Shown: positions 8,342 to 15,293 of the stretch, piece after piece
Numbering within the stretch: position 1 is the first letter of the stretch
Layout: each line of letters begins with the position of its first letter
Assembly: GCA_017518225.1 (NCBI GenBank)
Contig: JAFWVV010000071.1
Coordinates: 1 to 40,210 of the forward strand
Direction of reading: 5' to 3'
Source: Oscillospiraceae bacterium
GTDB taxonomy: Bacteria > Bacillota > Clostridia > Oscillospirales > Oscillospiraceae
Length of the DNA: 40,210 nt
Notes under the pieces: model-generated
Database searches by the model: none
The model's input: the letters and a program-made list of their open reading frames with translations, nothing else
Told to the model about the DNA's origin: nothing
Position numbers and translations under genes: made by a program

Positions 8342-8387
8342 TGCACATCGGGCGAATGATACGGAGAATCATTCGCCCGATGTGCAT
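8341..8387 (+). terminator. Perfect 20-bp hairpin at the ricT stop
   Basis: Arms 8341-8360 and 8368-8387 are perfectly complementary, with loop ACGGAGA. The first base is the last base of the ricT stop codon. There is no T-run after it, so it may be an mRNA 3'-end protector or processing site rather than a classical intrinsic terminator. Confidence 0.55.
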
Positions 8388-8589
8388 TGCAAGGATTAAA
8401 GGTGAAGAGGGGGCTCCCGCCCCCTCTCGGCGCTCTCCCCCTGCTTGTCTTTCCCTTTCCGCATAGCTTTGTCTACGGTCTGAGGAGCACGTGGTTTGCC
8501 ACGTGCTCCTTTGTATTCAGTATATTCGGCTTCTTCTTTTTGCGCTATGCCAGAAATTGACACAGAGCCGATATATAGGGCAAACGAAA
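8388..8589. other. Gene-free stretch with two hairpins, repeat-like
   Basis: About 200 bases between ricT and the convergent Rrf2 gene. Contains hairpin 8406-8427 (9-bp stem, loop TCCC) and hairpin 8483-8510 (12-bp stem AGGAGCACGTGG, loop TTTG, then TTGTATT). The second may end transcription of ricT or of the Rrf2 gene. Short open frames here look non-genic. From memory, similar stretches recur in gut Clostridia, which only a search could confirm. Confidence 0.5.
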
Positions 8590-8982
8590 TCAAGCGTCCC
8601 CGGCGGTCTGCTTGACCTGAAAGAGCGTTACGCTTTTCAGCATTTGATGGATATCTGCCTGAACCTTTGCGTAGTAGCGGTTGATCCATCGCTCCGGCGT
8701 GTTATCAATGGACGGACAGATTACCATGGAATTCTCCGTCGCTTTCATAATGTCATAAATGCTGATATCCTGCGGCTTTCGTGCCAGACAATAGCCGCCC
8801 TTTATCCCGCGTGTGCTGAACACCAAATCGTTTTTGCACAGAACGTACAAAACACGCCGCATCATTTTGTCAGATATTCCGATTTGTTTGGACAGCTCCA
8901 TCGCTGATAGAGGGCTGTTTTCTGCGTCGGCAAGCTCAATCAACACGCGAATTGCATAATCCGTTGTATTGGTGATTTTCAT
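8590..8982 (-). CDS. Rrf2-family transcriptional regulator
   Basis: 130 residues from ATG at 8982 (AAAGGAG upstream); an ATG 69 bases earlier adds residues not seen in the family. N-terminus MKITNTTDYAIRVLIELA and winged-helix part SAMELSKQIGISDKMMRRVL, STRGIKGGYCLARKPQDIS are classic Rrf2. The three-cysteine cluster site of IscR/NsrR is not formed: only one cysteine (VICPS, about residue 88) lies in that region, so an Fe-S sensor is unlikely. Lower GC and different codon use from its neighbours suggest transfer. An inverted repeat overlaps its promoter, pointing to autoregulation. No obvious target operon adjoins it. Confidence 0.88.
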   Translation of the reverse strand: MKITNTTDYAIRVLIELADAENSPLSAMELSKQIGISDKMMRRVLYVLCKNDLVFSTRGIKGGYCLARKPQDISIYDIMKATENSMVICPSIDNTPERWINRYYAKVQADIHQMLKSVTLFQVKQTAGDA

Positions 8983-9133
8983 ATGGGGATTACTCCTTTT
9001 GTTGTCATAAAAAATGGTGTGAACGCTCAATGGGGCGCGCGTTTTTTCCACCCGGTCGCCCCGCGATGTGCGGCGCAGTTCTTAGATTTCCTTGCGTGAA
9101 ATGAAATAAAATATAAGTTGTTTTTTCGAGTGC

Positions 9134-9162
9134 ATTTTATACAAATTATGGTAATTTGTCAA
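9134..9162 (-). promoter_or_regulatory. Promoter of the Rrf2 gene
   Basis: Minus strand TTGACA (9157-9162), 17-base spacer, TAAAAT (9134-9139), about 150 bases upstream of the start codon, leaving a long leader. Confidence 0.7.
9141..9159. promoter_or_regulatory. Operator-like inverted repeat in the Rrf2 promoter
   Basis: Perfect 8-bp arms ACAAATTA (9141-9148) and TAATTTGT (9152-9159), 3-base centre, filling the space between -35 and -10. Size and position fit a dimeric repressor; the Rrf2 protein itself is the obvious candidate. Confidence 0.65.
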
Positions 9163-9450
9163 GGAAAATTTGTCGTTTATGCGCGCAATGCCGTATAAAC
9201 GGTCTGCGCGGTGGAGCAGGGAGGCGGAAAAAACGCGGCAAAAAAAAGAAAAAACGCCGAGAATTCAGCGTTTTTTCATACTGCTTGTGTCCAAGCGCTT
9301 TGATGACATTTTGCGATGAGTGATTTACCCGGCACAAATTCATCTCAAAGCTTTGTACTCGTCCAATACATCTCCCGATGAAGAAAGAGATAACTGGATA
9401 GCTGCGGAATAGAAGCTTGTGAAGGATAGACGAGCAGGAAAAGAGGGCGT
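9163..9450. other. Intergenic stretch with weak hairpin
   Basis: No gene recognised. Hairpin at 9248-9277 has arms GAAAAAACGC and GCGTTTTTTC, ending in T6; it could terminate in either direction, including for the leftward gene that ends at 9451. The remainder shows nothing I can name. Confidence 0.4.
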
Positions 9451-9876
9451 TTATTGTTCGCCGCAGCCGTCGGCCTCGGTGGCCTGAACGATCTGCTCAA
9501 AGTCTACGATCTCGGCGTCAAGCACGTCGCCTGCCTGCGCGGTCTCCAAGTCCTCGCGCAGCGCGCGAAGCTCCGCTTCTTTTTCCTGGCGGCGTGTAAG
9601 AATTTCCTGTGCTTGAGCAAAAAGCCCGGCGTAGCACGCGTCGGGTGCGTTCGCGTTTTGCTCAAAAAAGAGTTTGCCGAGGGCGGCATAGGTTTTGTTC
9701 AGCTCCTCGTTGGCGCTCCGGATGGCCATAGAAAGTTTGGCCGCCTGGGCGTAGCTTTTGGCGCGCTCAGCGCCGCGGTCATAAAGCTCCTTAACGCCGC
9801 TCCTGTCCGAGACATCGCGGATTTTGTCGCCCAGAGACTGTATCGTGCTGCTGAAAAGATCCCTGTAGCTTGCCAT
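9451..9876 (-). CDS. Small coiled-coil protein of unknown function
   Basis: 141 residues from ATG at 9876 (CAGGAGG 7 bases upstream, 2 bases after the lgt stop). Mostly charged helix: KLSMAIRSANEELNKTYAAL then GKLFFEQNANAPDACYAGLF, then a heptad-like stretch (about 85-115, RRQEKEAELRALREDLETAQ) and an acidic end. The pattern 'three helices with GKLFFEQ' resembles a common Bacillota group of small cytosolic proteins that often carry a C-terminal zinc ribbon, which is missing here. No function known. Translationally coupled to lgt, last gene of that operon. Confidence 0.7.
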   Translation of the reverse strand: MASYRDLFSSTIQSLGDKIRDVSDRSGVKELYDRGAERAKSYAQAAKLSMAIRSANEELNKTYAALGKLFFEQNANAPDACYAGLFAQAQEILTRRQEKEAELRALREDLETAQAGDVLDAEIVDFEQIVQATEADGCGEQ

Positions 9877-9878
9877 GA

Positions 9879-10772
9879 TTACGCCTCCTGTTGATCCTTT
9901 TCTTCCCAATGACGATTGACGTGCAATTCACGCGGATGATGCGTTCGACGCCCCAAAATGAGGAGCAGCGCGAGCGCGCCGAGACTGATGATGATGCTCA
10001 ACAGCTGCGACACGCGCAGACCGGTGCTGCCAATGTACAGACTGTCGGTGCGCAGCCCTTCGATCCAGGTGCGGCCGAGTCCATAGGCGAAAAAGTAGAT
10101 GAGGGCAGACTGCCCGTCATAACGCCGCCGTCCTTTTCCCTCCCATAACAGCAAAAACAGGAAAATGCCGAGATTCCACAGGCTCTCGTACAGAAAGGTC
10201 GGGTGCACGTAAACCGTCTCGCCGCCCGGCGGTGTCAGACCCATGCGGCAAAAAATATCGGTCACGCGCCCAAAGGCCTCGCGATTCATGAAGTTGCCCC
10301 AGCGTCCGATGATCTGCCCGATCAGCAGCCCGTGCACCGCCAGATCCATCATGGCGGGCACCGAGATGTTTTTGCACCGGCAAAAGAGCCAGAGCACCAG
10401 AACGCCCATAATCACGCCGCCGTAAATGGCAAGACCTCCGTCGCGCACACCGAGGATTTCACCGGGATGGGCGAGATAGTAATCCAGCCGAAAGGCTACG
10501 TAGTACAGCCGTGCGCCGACGATGACGAGCGGAATCAGCCAGAGCATCATGTCATAAAAGCTGTCCGGCCGGATGCCGTAGCGCGGCGCGCGGTGCGCAC
10601 AGTACAGGATCGCCAGCAGAAACCCGAACGCAATCAGCACGCCGTAAAAATAGATGGTAAAGCCGAACACGGAAAAGCTCGCCGGAGGATTGAACGAAAA
10701 ATCGCCCAGCATCGGAAAGCTGACGGCTGCGTCGCGCTGCATATTTTCAATCAAAAACAATGGCATGGTCAT
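9879..10772 (-). CDS. lgt: Prolipoprotein diacylglyceryl transferase
   Basis: 297 residues. Integral membrane enzyme that moves diacylglycerol from phosphatidylglycerol to the lipobox cysteine of prelipoproteins; at least three lipoproteins in this window would be substrates. Motifs: GFTIYFYGVLIAFGFLLAIL (first membrane span), VGARLYYV, RDGGLAIYGGVIMG, IIGRWGNFMNREAFG (the Lgt signature with its key Arg and Asn), and GLGRTWIEGLRTDSL near the end. As in many Bacillota, the second histidine of the HGG motif is Tyr. Start ATG at 10772 overlaps the yfmF-like stop (ATGA); a second ATG two codons later is possible. Confidence 0.95.
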   Translation of the reverse strand: MTMPLFLIENMQRDAAVSFPMLGDFSFNPPASFSVFGFTIYFYGVLIAFGFLLAILYCAHRAPRYGIRPDSFYDMMLWLIPLVIVGARLYYVAFRLDYYLAHPGEILGVRDGGLAIYGGVIMGVLVLWLFCRCKNISVPAMMDLAVHGLLIGQIIGRWGNFMNREAFGRVTDIFCRMGLTPPGGETVYVHPTFLYESLWNLGIFLFLLLWEGKGRRRYDGQSALIYFFAYGLGRTWIEGLRTDSLYIGSTGLRVSQLLSIIISLGALALLLILGRRTHHPRELHVNRHWEEKDQQEA

Positions 10773-11998
10773 TCTTCCTCTTCTTTGTGGTCTTTGTCCG
10801 CTTCGGCCGGGGTCGACAGATAGATCATATCGCAGTCGAGGCTGTCGGCGACGGCGCACAGCTCCTCGCGCCTTACTTCGGCGCAGAGTGCGGAAAGCTC
10901 CGCCGGGCCGTAGTCCAGACCGAGCAAGAGCTGGGAGAACCAGAAGCGCTCCAGCGTCTGCGGATCGGCCTCCTGTTCAAGCAGCGCCTCGGACGCACCG
11001 CGGCGAGCGCGCTCCAGGCGTTCGTCGCTGAAGTCCCCGGCGCGCAGCAGCGCAAGCTGAGACAAAACGAGTTCCCGGGCGTCATCGTCCGAGAGCGAGA
11101 CGAGCAGCAGACCCTTGTGTATGTCCAAAAGCACCTCCGGCGCGTGCCCCTGCGGCAGAGAAGCAGCGAGCGTCTGGGAAACCAGCTCCCGAAATACGGA
11201 CAGCGCCGCCTGGTCGGGATCCTCCATGACGCTGCCGAGCCGCCAGCCGATGACGAGATGGGCTTGTCCGTCCTCACTCTGTTCGTGCAGTACCCGCGGC
11301 TGATCCTCCAGTGCGTTCATACGCAACTGTGTGCCAAGTTCCAGGTCAATCTCACCGCGCGGCAGCGTGGCGAGCACCTCACGCAATACGGCAGCCAGCC
11401 GTTTTTTGTCCGCGTTGCCGCAGTAGAAGATCTCCACGGGACAGACGGGCAACAGGGTGCGATAGTGTTTGCTGAGCTTTTGATAGCGGATGGCGTCCGC
11501 GTCCTCGGCGCTGCCGCAGCGGCCGATGGCAAAATCCTCGCAGCAGCACATCTCCGCCAGGCAGCGCGCTGCGGCGTCCGGACGGCGCAGCGCGGCGGCA
11601 AGCTTGTCGCGCTCGGCGTCTACATAGCCCGGCAGCAAAAGGCCGCCGCGGGTTTCGGGATTGAGCAGCAGCTCGCCCAAGAGCTCGCAGACGGGGCGCA
11701 GAGAGTCCGCGTCGGCGGGAAGCGCCGCGCAAAAGCCGAGCGCCTGAATTTCACCGGCCAGCCGCACCGAGGCTTCAATCGTGGCGTCCAGTTTCGCCAA
11801 GCGCGCCTCCAGCGCCGCCTCGTCGCCGTAGCGGGCGCAGCCGCGCCGCAGCACGGCTGGCAGCAGCGCGTTCATTGCCGCGCTCTCTCGTGTCAGCTGC
11901 GTCAGCAAATGGATGCTCAGACAGGCCTTTTCGGCTTTTTTATCGTGCAGATGGTTCAGCCAGACGCCATCCAAAAGCTCGATCCGGGTCATTTCCAT
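10769..11998 (-). CDS. M16-family protein, YfmF-like (no zinc motif)
   Basis: 409 residues from ATG at 11998 (GGGAGG 7 bases upstream). Fold pattern of M16 peptidases: an N-terminal half to about 190 and a second half beginning near LLPVCPVEIFYCGNADKKRL, with VIGWRLGS and FRELVSQTLAASLPQ. The HxxEH zinc motif is absent, as in YfmF, the inactive partner of YfmH; in B. subtilis the two are tied to the EF-P 5-aminopentanol modification. The neighbourhood M16 protein plus lgt is common in Clostridia, but the catalytic YfmH partner, usually next door, is missing here. Exact role unproven. First gene of the operon with lgt. Confidence 0.75.
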   Translation of the reverse strand: MEMTRIELLDGVWLNHLHDKKAEKACLSIHLLTQLTRESAAMNALLPAVLRRGCARYGDEAALEARLAKLDATIEASVRLAGEIQALGFCAALPADADSLRPVCELLGELLLNPETRGGLLLPGYVDAERDKLAAALRRPDAAARCLAEMCCCEDFAIGRCGSAEDADAIRYQKLSKHYRTLLPVCPVEIFYCGNADKKRLAAVLREVLATLPRGEIDLELGTQLRMNALEDQPRVLHEQSEDGQAHLVIGWRLGSVMEDPDQAALSVFRELVSQTLAASLPQGHAPEVLLDIHKGLLLVSLSDDDARELVLSQLALLRAGDFSDERLERARRGASEALLEQEADPQTLERFWFSQLLLGLDYGPAELSALCAEVRREELCAVADSLDCDMIYLSTPAEADKDHKEEEE

Positions 11999-12031
11999 AG
12001 CGGCACCTCCCATGCTTGTTATTTGCTGAAT

Positions 12032-12040
12032 ATTATAACA
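12032..12040 (-). promoter_or_regulatory. Extended -10 promoter for the yfmF-like/lgt operon
   Basis: Minus strand TGTTATAAT, a full extended -10 (TGnTATAAT), 33 bases before the start codon; no good -35 is visible at 16-18 bases. Confidence 0.65.
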
Positions 12041-12082
12041 TATCGTGTGCGGGAATGGTAGTCTTCCGTCTGTAAAAAGGAA

Positions 12083-12120
12083 GAAAAACCGGAGAGACCG
12101 GCACAAAGCGATCTCTCCGG
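12083..12120 (-). terminator. Intrinsic terminator after hypA
   Basis: Read leftward: CCGGAGAGA, 14-base loop, TCTCTCCGG, then TTTTTCTTCC. Sits 10 bases past the hypA stop. Confidence 0.85.
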
Positions 12121-12129
12121 CGAAAAAAG

Positions 12130-12471
12130 CTAACAGGCTTCGATCTCTTTCACCAGCATGTCCTGACCGGAGACGGGCGTCAGGCTGTGGCTGCCGCAGA
12201 AGGGGCAGCGCATGCTGTTGAGGTCAATGCGAAACTCCTTGTCACAGTCCATGCAGCTGGCAATGCCGGGCACGGTTTCAATAACGAGCGCGGCGTCCTG
12301 ATACTCGGTGCCGTCGGTCACTGCCGTCCAGCAGTCGGTCATATAGTGGGGCACCACGCCGGAAAGCTCTCCGATCTCCAGCGTAATCTTTTCCACGTGC
12401 GTCAGCGCTTCCTTTTTCGCCACGTCGCGTACCATGCGCAGCAGCGCGTCGCAAAGTCCCAGCTCGTGCAT
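12130..12471 (-). CDS. hypA: Hydrogenase nickel-insertion protein HypA
   Basis: 113 residues, normal HypA length. N-terminus MHELGLCDALL keeps the Met-His-Glu nickel site; the zinc site is Cys73, Cys76, Cys89, Cys92 (SCMDC and CPFC). Known family role: delivers nickel to [NiFe]-hydrogenase with HypB (and sometimes urease). No hypB-F or hydrogenase gene is in the window. It starts 5 bases after the large flavoprotein gene, with AAGGG in that gene's last codons as ribosome site, so the two are coupled. The pairing suggests nickel or hydrogen metabolism linked to that enzyme. Confidence 0.92.
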   Translation of the reverse strand: MHELGLCDALLRMVRDVAKKEALTHVEKITLEIGELSGVVPHYMTDCWTAVTDGTEYQDAALVIETVPGIASCMDCDKEFRIDLNSMRCPFCGSHSLTPVSGQDMLVKEIEAC

Positions 12472-12476
12472 GGCGC

Positions 12477-15158
12477 TTAACCCTTAACGGCCTTGCCGAT
12501 GATCTTGCCGGTCTTTTTGACGAGGTGCTCGGCGACCTTGAAGGGCATGGTCTCAAACGAGCCGGCCTGCCAGTTGCGCACGTGGCGCAGACGGATCGCA
12601 TCAAAGGCGCACTTGGTGGTGCACTGGCCGCAGCCGATGCACATGTACTCGTCCACCTTGGTGGCGCCGCAGCCGAGGCAGCGGGCGCATTCCTTCTTGA
12701 CCTGCTCCTCGGTGAAGCTTACGCGCGCGTCGGAGAAGGTTCTGGCCTTGGCTTTGTTGTAGCCGGGCACCTGCCGCTTGCCGGAGTCGAAGCCCTCGAC
12801 AGGCAGAGCAATGTTGCTCTTGTCCAGCGCACGGTACTCGCGGCGGTCGCGGCCCATGGTCAGGGTCTGGCCCTCGTGTACAAAGCGGTGCAGGGAGATC
12901 GCGGCCTCCTTGCCGGCGGCAATGGCGTCGATGGCAAATTTCGGGCCGGTATATACGTCGCCGCCGACGAAGATATCCGGCTGCGCGCTCTGGTACGTGA
13001 GGGGATCGGCGAGGGCGAGACCCTTCTTGTCGGTTTTCAGCTCGCCGACGTCCAGCTTGCCCCAGTCAACGGTCTGACCGATGGCGCCGATGACGGCGTC
13101 AACCTCAAGGCGCTCAAATTTGCCGGTGCCGATCGGCCTGCGGCGTCCTTTTTCGTCCGGATCGCCCAGCTCCATGATTTCGACCATGAGCGCCTTGACG
13201 CGGCCGTTTTCACCGATGATCTCGGACGGCGCGTTCAGGAAGCGGAACTGTACGCCCTCCTCCATCGCTTCGGCGACCTCGTCGCGGTCGGCGGGAAGCT
13301 CCGCCTCCGTGCGGCGGTAGATGATGAAAGTCTCATCCGCGCCGAGGCGAAGCGCGGTACGGCAGACGTCCATGGCGACATTGCCGCCGCCGATGACGGC
13401 GCAGCGCTTGCCGAGCTTGAGCTCATGGCCAAGGTTGACCTCGCGCAAAAAGTCCACGCCGCCGAACACGCCCTCGAGCTCTTCACCGGGCAGGTTCAGC
13501 TTCGCGCTTTTCTGTGCGCCGATGGCAAGATAGAAGCCCTGAAATCCCTCTTCACGCAGTTGCTGGATCGTCACGTCCTTGCCGACCTCGACGCCGCACT
13601 TGAATTCCACGCCCATCTCTTTGAGAATGTCGATCTCCGCGTTGAGCACATCCTTTTCCAGCCGGAAATTGGGGATGCCGAGCGTCAGCATGCCGCCGGG
13701 AACCGGATTGCGGTCAAAGACGGTGACGGGGTAGCCCTTCTCCGCCAGATAGTAAGCGCAGCTGATGCCGGCAGGTCCGGCGCCGATGACGGCGATTTTC
13801 TGCGGGTAGGGGCGGCCGATCTGGTTAAGCAGGGGCGGGACGTAGCGGGTCTGCTCGTTGAGGTCATGGTCGGCGATGAAACGCTTCACCTCGTCGATCG
13901 CGACGGCTTCATCCACGTCGCCGCGGGTGCACTCGGCCTCACAGCGCTTGTTGCAGATGCGCCCGCAGACGGCGGGCAGCGGGTTTTCTTTTTTGATGAG
14001 CTTGAGCGCGTCGGTGTAGCGCCCTTGCGCGGCCAGCTTCAAATAGCCCTGCACGGCAATGTGCGCGGGGCAGGCGGTCTTGCAGGGGGCGGTTCCGGTC
14101 TCGACGACGTCCTGGTGATTTTCGCGGTAGCCCACGTTCCAGGCGCGTTTGCCGATGAAGGTCTCGCTGAGCTTGGCGTAGCTGCTCTCCTTGAGCGGCG
14201 TCTGGGTGCACAGCTTCTGACCGAGCTTAAGCGCGTTGGCCGGACAGTTTTCCACACACTGACCGCAGGCAACGCATTTGCTCTCGTCCACCTCGGCGAC
14301 GTAGTTGGAGCGGATGACGTCGCGCGCGCCGAACATCAGGCCGACGCGCAGGCCAAAGCAGGCGCAGGCGCAGCAGTTGCAGATCGCGGCGCTCTCGCCG
14401 GCCTCCTCGATGTTGGGCATATCGTGCATGAGGCCGTTGTCCTCGGCGCGCTTGATGATCTCCAGCGCCTCCTCGCGCGTGATCTCACGGGCGCGTCCGG
14501 TGCGGATGTAATGCTCGGCGCCCTTGCCCATCTGGATGCACATCTCCTCATCCAAATGCCCGCAGCCGTCACCCAGCGAGCTGCGCGAGGCACGGCAGGA
14601 GCAGGGGGAGACGGAGAAGACGTCGTATTTGTTGAGGTAGTAGGACAGCTTGTCGTAGTCCTCGGCGTCGGGAATGTCACGAATGGCGTCCTCCACCGGG
14701 ACGACGCGCATCAGGCCGTAGCCGTTGGGCAAAATCGGGGTCATGTTCTGCATGCGGATGCGGGTGTATTCCTCGAAGGCGCGCCCGACCTCCGGGTGCG
14801 TTTTCAGCAGCTCCTGATTGTTGACCAGCATCTCCATAATGCCGGGGGCGAAGATCTGCATGTAGTAGCGGTCTTTGCCGTCGGTCCGGTCACGCGTGCA
14901 GCGGAACACGCCGATCCAGGCCAGATGCTTGGCGAGCTTCTCCACTTCCTCCACGCTTTTGCCGGTTTTGGCGGCGAGATATTCGGCCGTGCGCTCCTTG
15001 CGCAGTCCGGCGGCGATGGCGACGTCCGCTTCGTCGTCGGTCAGAATACTGGCTAGCGAATAGTACTCCGGGGCATTTTCGTCGATCTTGTTGACCATGC
15101 CGGTCAAACCGCCGACGACCTTGCAGAGCTTGACGATTTTCGGTCTCAATGCAGCCAT
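12477..15158 (-). CDS. Iron-sulfur flavoprotein: ferredoxin-type N-terminus fused to GltD/NfnB-like oxidoreductase
   Basis: 893 residues. About 35-90 looks like a winged helix; about 185-305 is cysteine-rich: SPCSCRASRSSLGDGCGH, ICNCCACACFG, then a classic 4Fe-4S site CVACGQCVENCP. About 357-410 is the GltD N-terminal cluster domain (CKTACPAHIAVQGYL, CGRICNKRCEAEC). Then FAD site IAVIGAGPAGISCAYYLAEK (about 450) and NAD(P)H site AVIGGGNVAMDVCRTALRLG, with FVGGDVYTGPKFAIDAIAAG binding FAD. The C-terminus has CARCLGCG and CIGCGQCTTKCAFDAI. It should pass electrons between NAD(P)H and ferredoxin or a partner protein; glutamate synthase is unlikely as no large subunit adjoins. Upstream of and coupled to hypA. 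ATG with GGGAGA upstream. Confidence 0.85.
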   Translation of the reverse strand: MAALRPKIVKLCKVVGGLTGMVNKIDENAPEYYSLASILTDDEADVAIAAGLRKERTAEYLAAKTGKSVEEVEKLAKHLAWIGVFRCTRDRTDGKDRYYMQIFAPGIMEMLVNNQELLKTHPEVGRAFEEYTRIRMQNMTPILPNGYGLMRVVPVEDAIRDIPDAEDYDKLSYYLNKYDVFSVSPCSCRASRSSLGDGCGHLDEEMCIQMGKGAEHYIRTGRAREITREEALEIIKRAEDNGLMHDMPNIEEAGESAAICNCCACACFGLRVGLMFGARDVIRSNYVAEVDESKCVACGQCVENCPANALKLGQKLCTQTPLKESSYAKLSETFIGKRAWNVGYRENHQDVVETGTAPCKTACPAHIAVQGYLKLAAQGRYTDALKLIKKENPLPAVCGRICNKRCEAECTRGDVDEAVAIDEVKRFIADHDLNEQTRYVPPLLNQIGRPYPQKIAVIGAGPAGISCAYYLAEKGYPVTVFDRNPVPGGMLTLGIPNFRLEKDVLNAEIDILKEMGVEFKCGVEVGKDVTIQQLREEGFQGFYLAIGAQKSAKLNLPGEELEGVFGGVDFLREVNLGHELKLGKRCAVIGGGNVAMDVCRTALRLGADETFIIYRRTEAELPADRDEVAEAMEEGVQFRFLNAPSEIIGENGRVKALMVEIMELGDPDEKGRRRPIGTGKFERLEVDAVIGAIGQTVDWGKLDVGELKTDKKGLALADPLTYQSAQPDIFVGGDVYTGPKFAIDAIAAGKEAAISLHRFVHEGQTLTMGRDRREYRALDKSNIALPVEGFDSGKRQVPGYNKAKARTFSDARVSFTEEQVKKECARCLGCGATKVDEYMCIGCGQCTTKCAFDAIRLRHVRNWQAGSFETMPFKVAEHLVKKTGKIIGKAVKG

Positions 15159-15224
15159 ATGTAATCTCTCCCGTTCATTTTTTGACGAAACGACGTCCAG
15201 CGCCGTTTCAGATGGTCTTAATAA

Positions 15225-15230
15225 ATTATA
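15225..15230 (-). promoter_or_regulatory. Possible -10 box for the flavoprotein/hypA pair
   Basis: Minus strand TATAAT in an AT-rich patch, 66 bases before the start codon; no convincing -35 at the right distance, so only half a promoter is seen. Confidence 0.35.
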
Positions 15231-15242
15231 ATAGGATATCCC

Positions 15243-15277
15243 CGTGAAAAAAGCAAGAGATACCTGCTTTTTTCACG
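15243..15277 (-). terminator. Terminator after the glucan synthase-like gene
   Basis: 13-bp perfect stem CGTGAAAAAAGCA/TGCTTTTTTCACG with a 9-base loop, 16 bases past the stop at 15294. On the plus strand it is followed by AGGTTTTTG, so it may work both ways. Confidence 0.75.
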
Positions 15278-15293
15278 AGGTTTTTGTTGAAAA

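Noticed and set aside
8396-8689. 97-codon minus-strand open frame downstream of the Rrf2 gene
   Set aside because: Overlaps the Rrf2 gene's end in another frame and spans two hairpins; no ribosome site or family match. Treated as intergenic repeat-like DNA.
9146-9343. 65-codon minus-strand frame in the gap before the Rrf2 promoter
   Set aside because: Low-complexity, runs into the promoter and operator region, no ribosome site.
12525-15056. Open frame of about 840 codons on the plus strand
   Set aside because: Antisense of the iron-sulfur flavoprotein, whose many cysteine and nucleotide motifs prove the minus strand.
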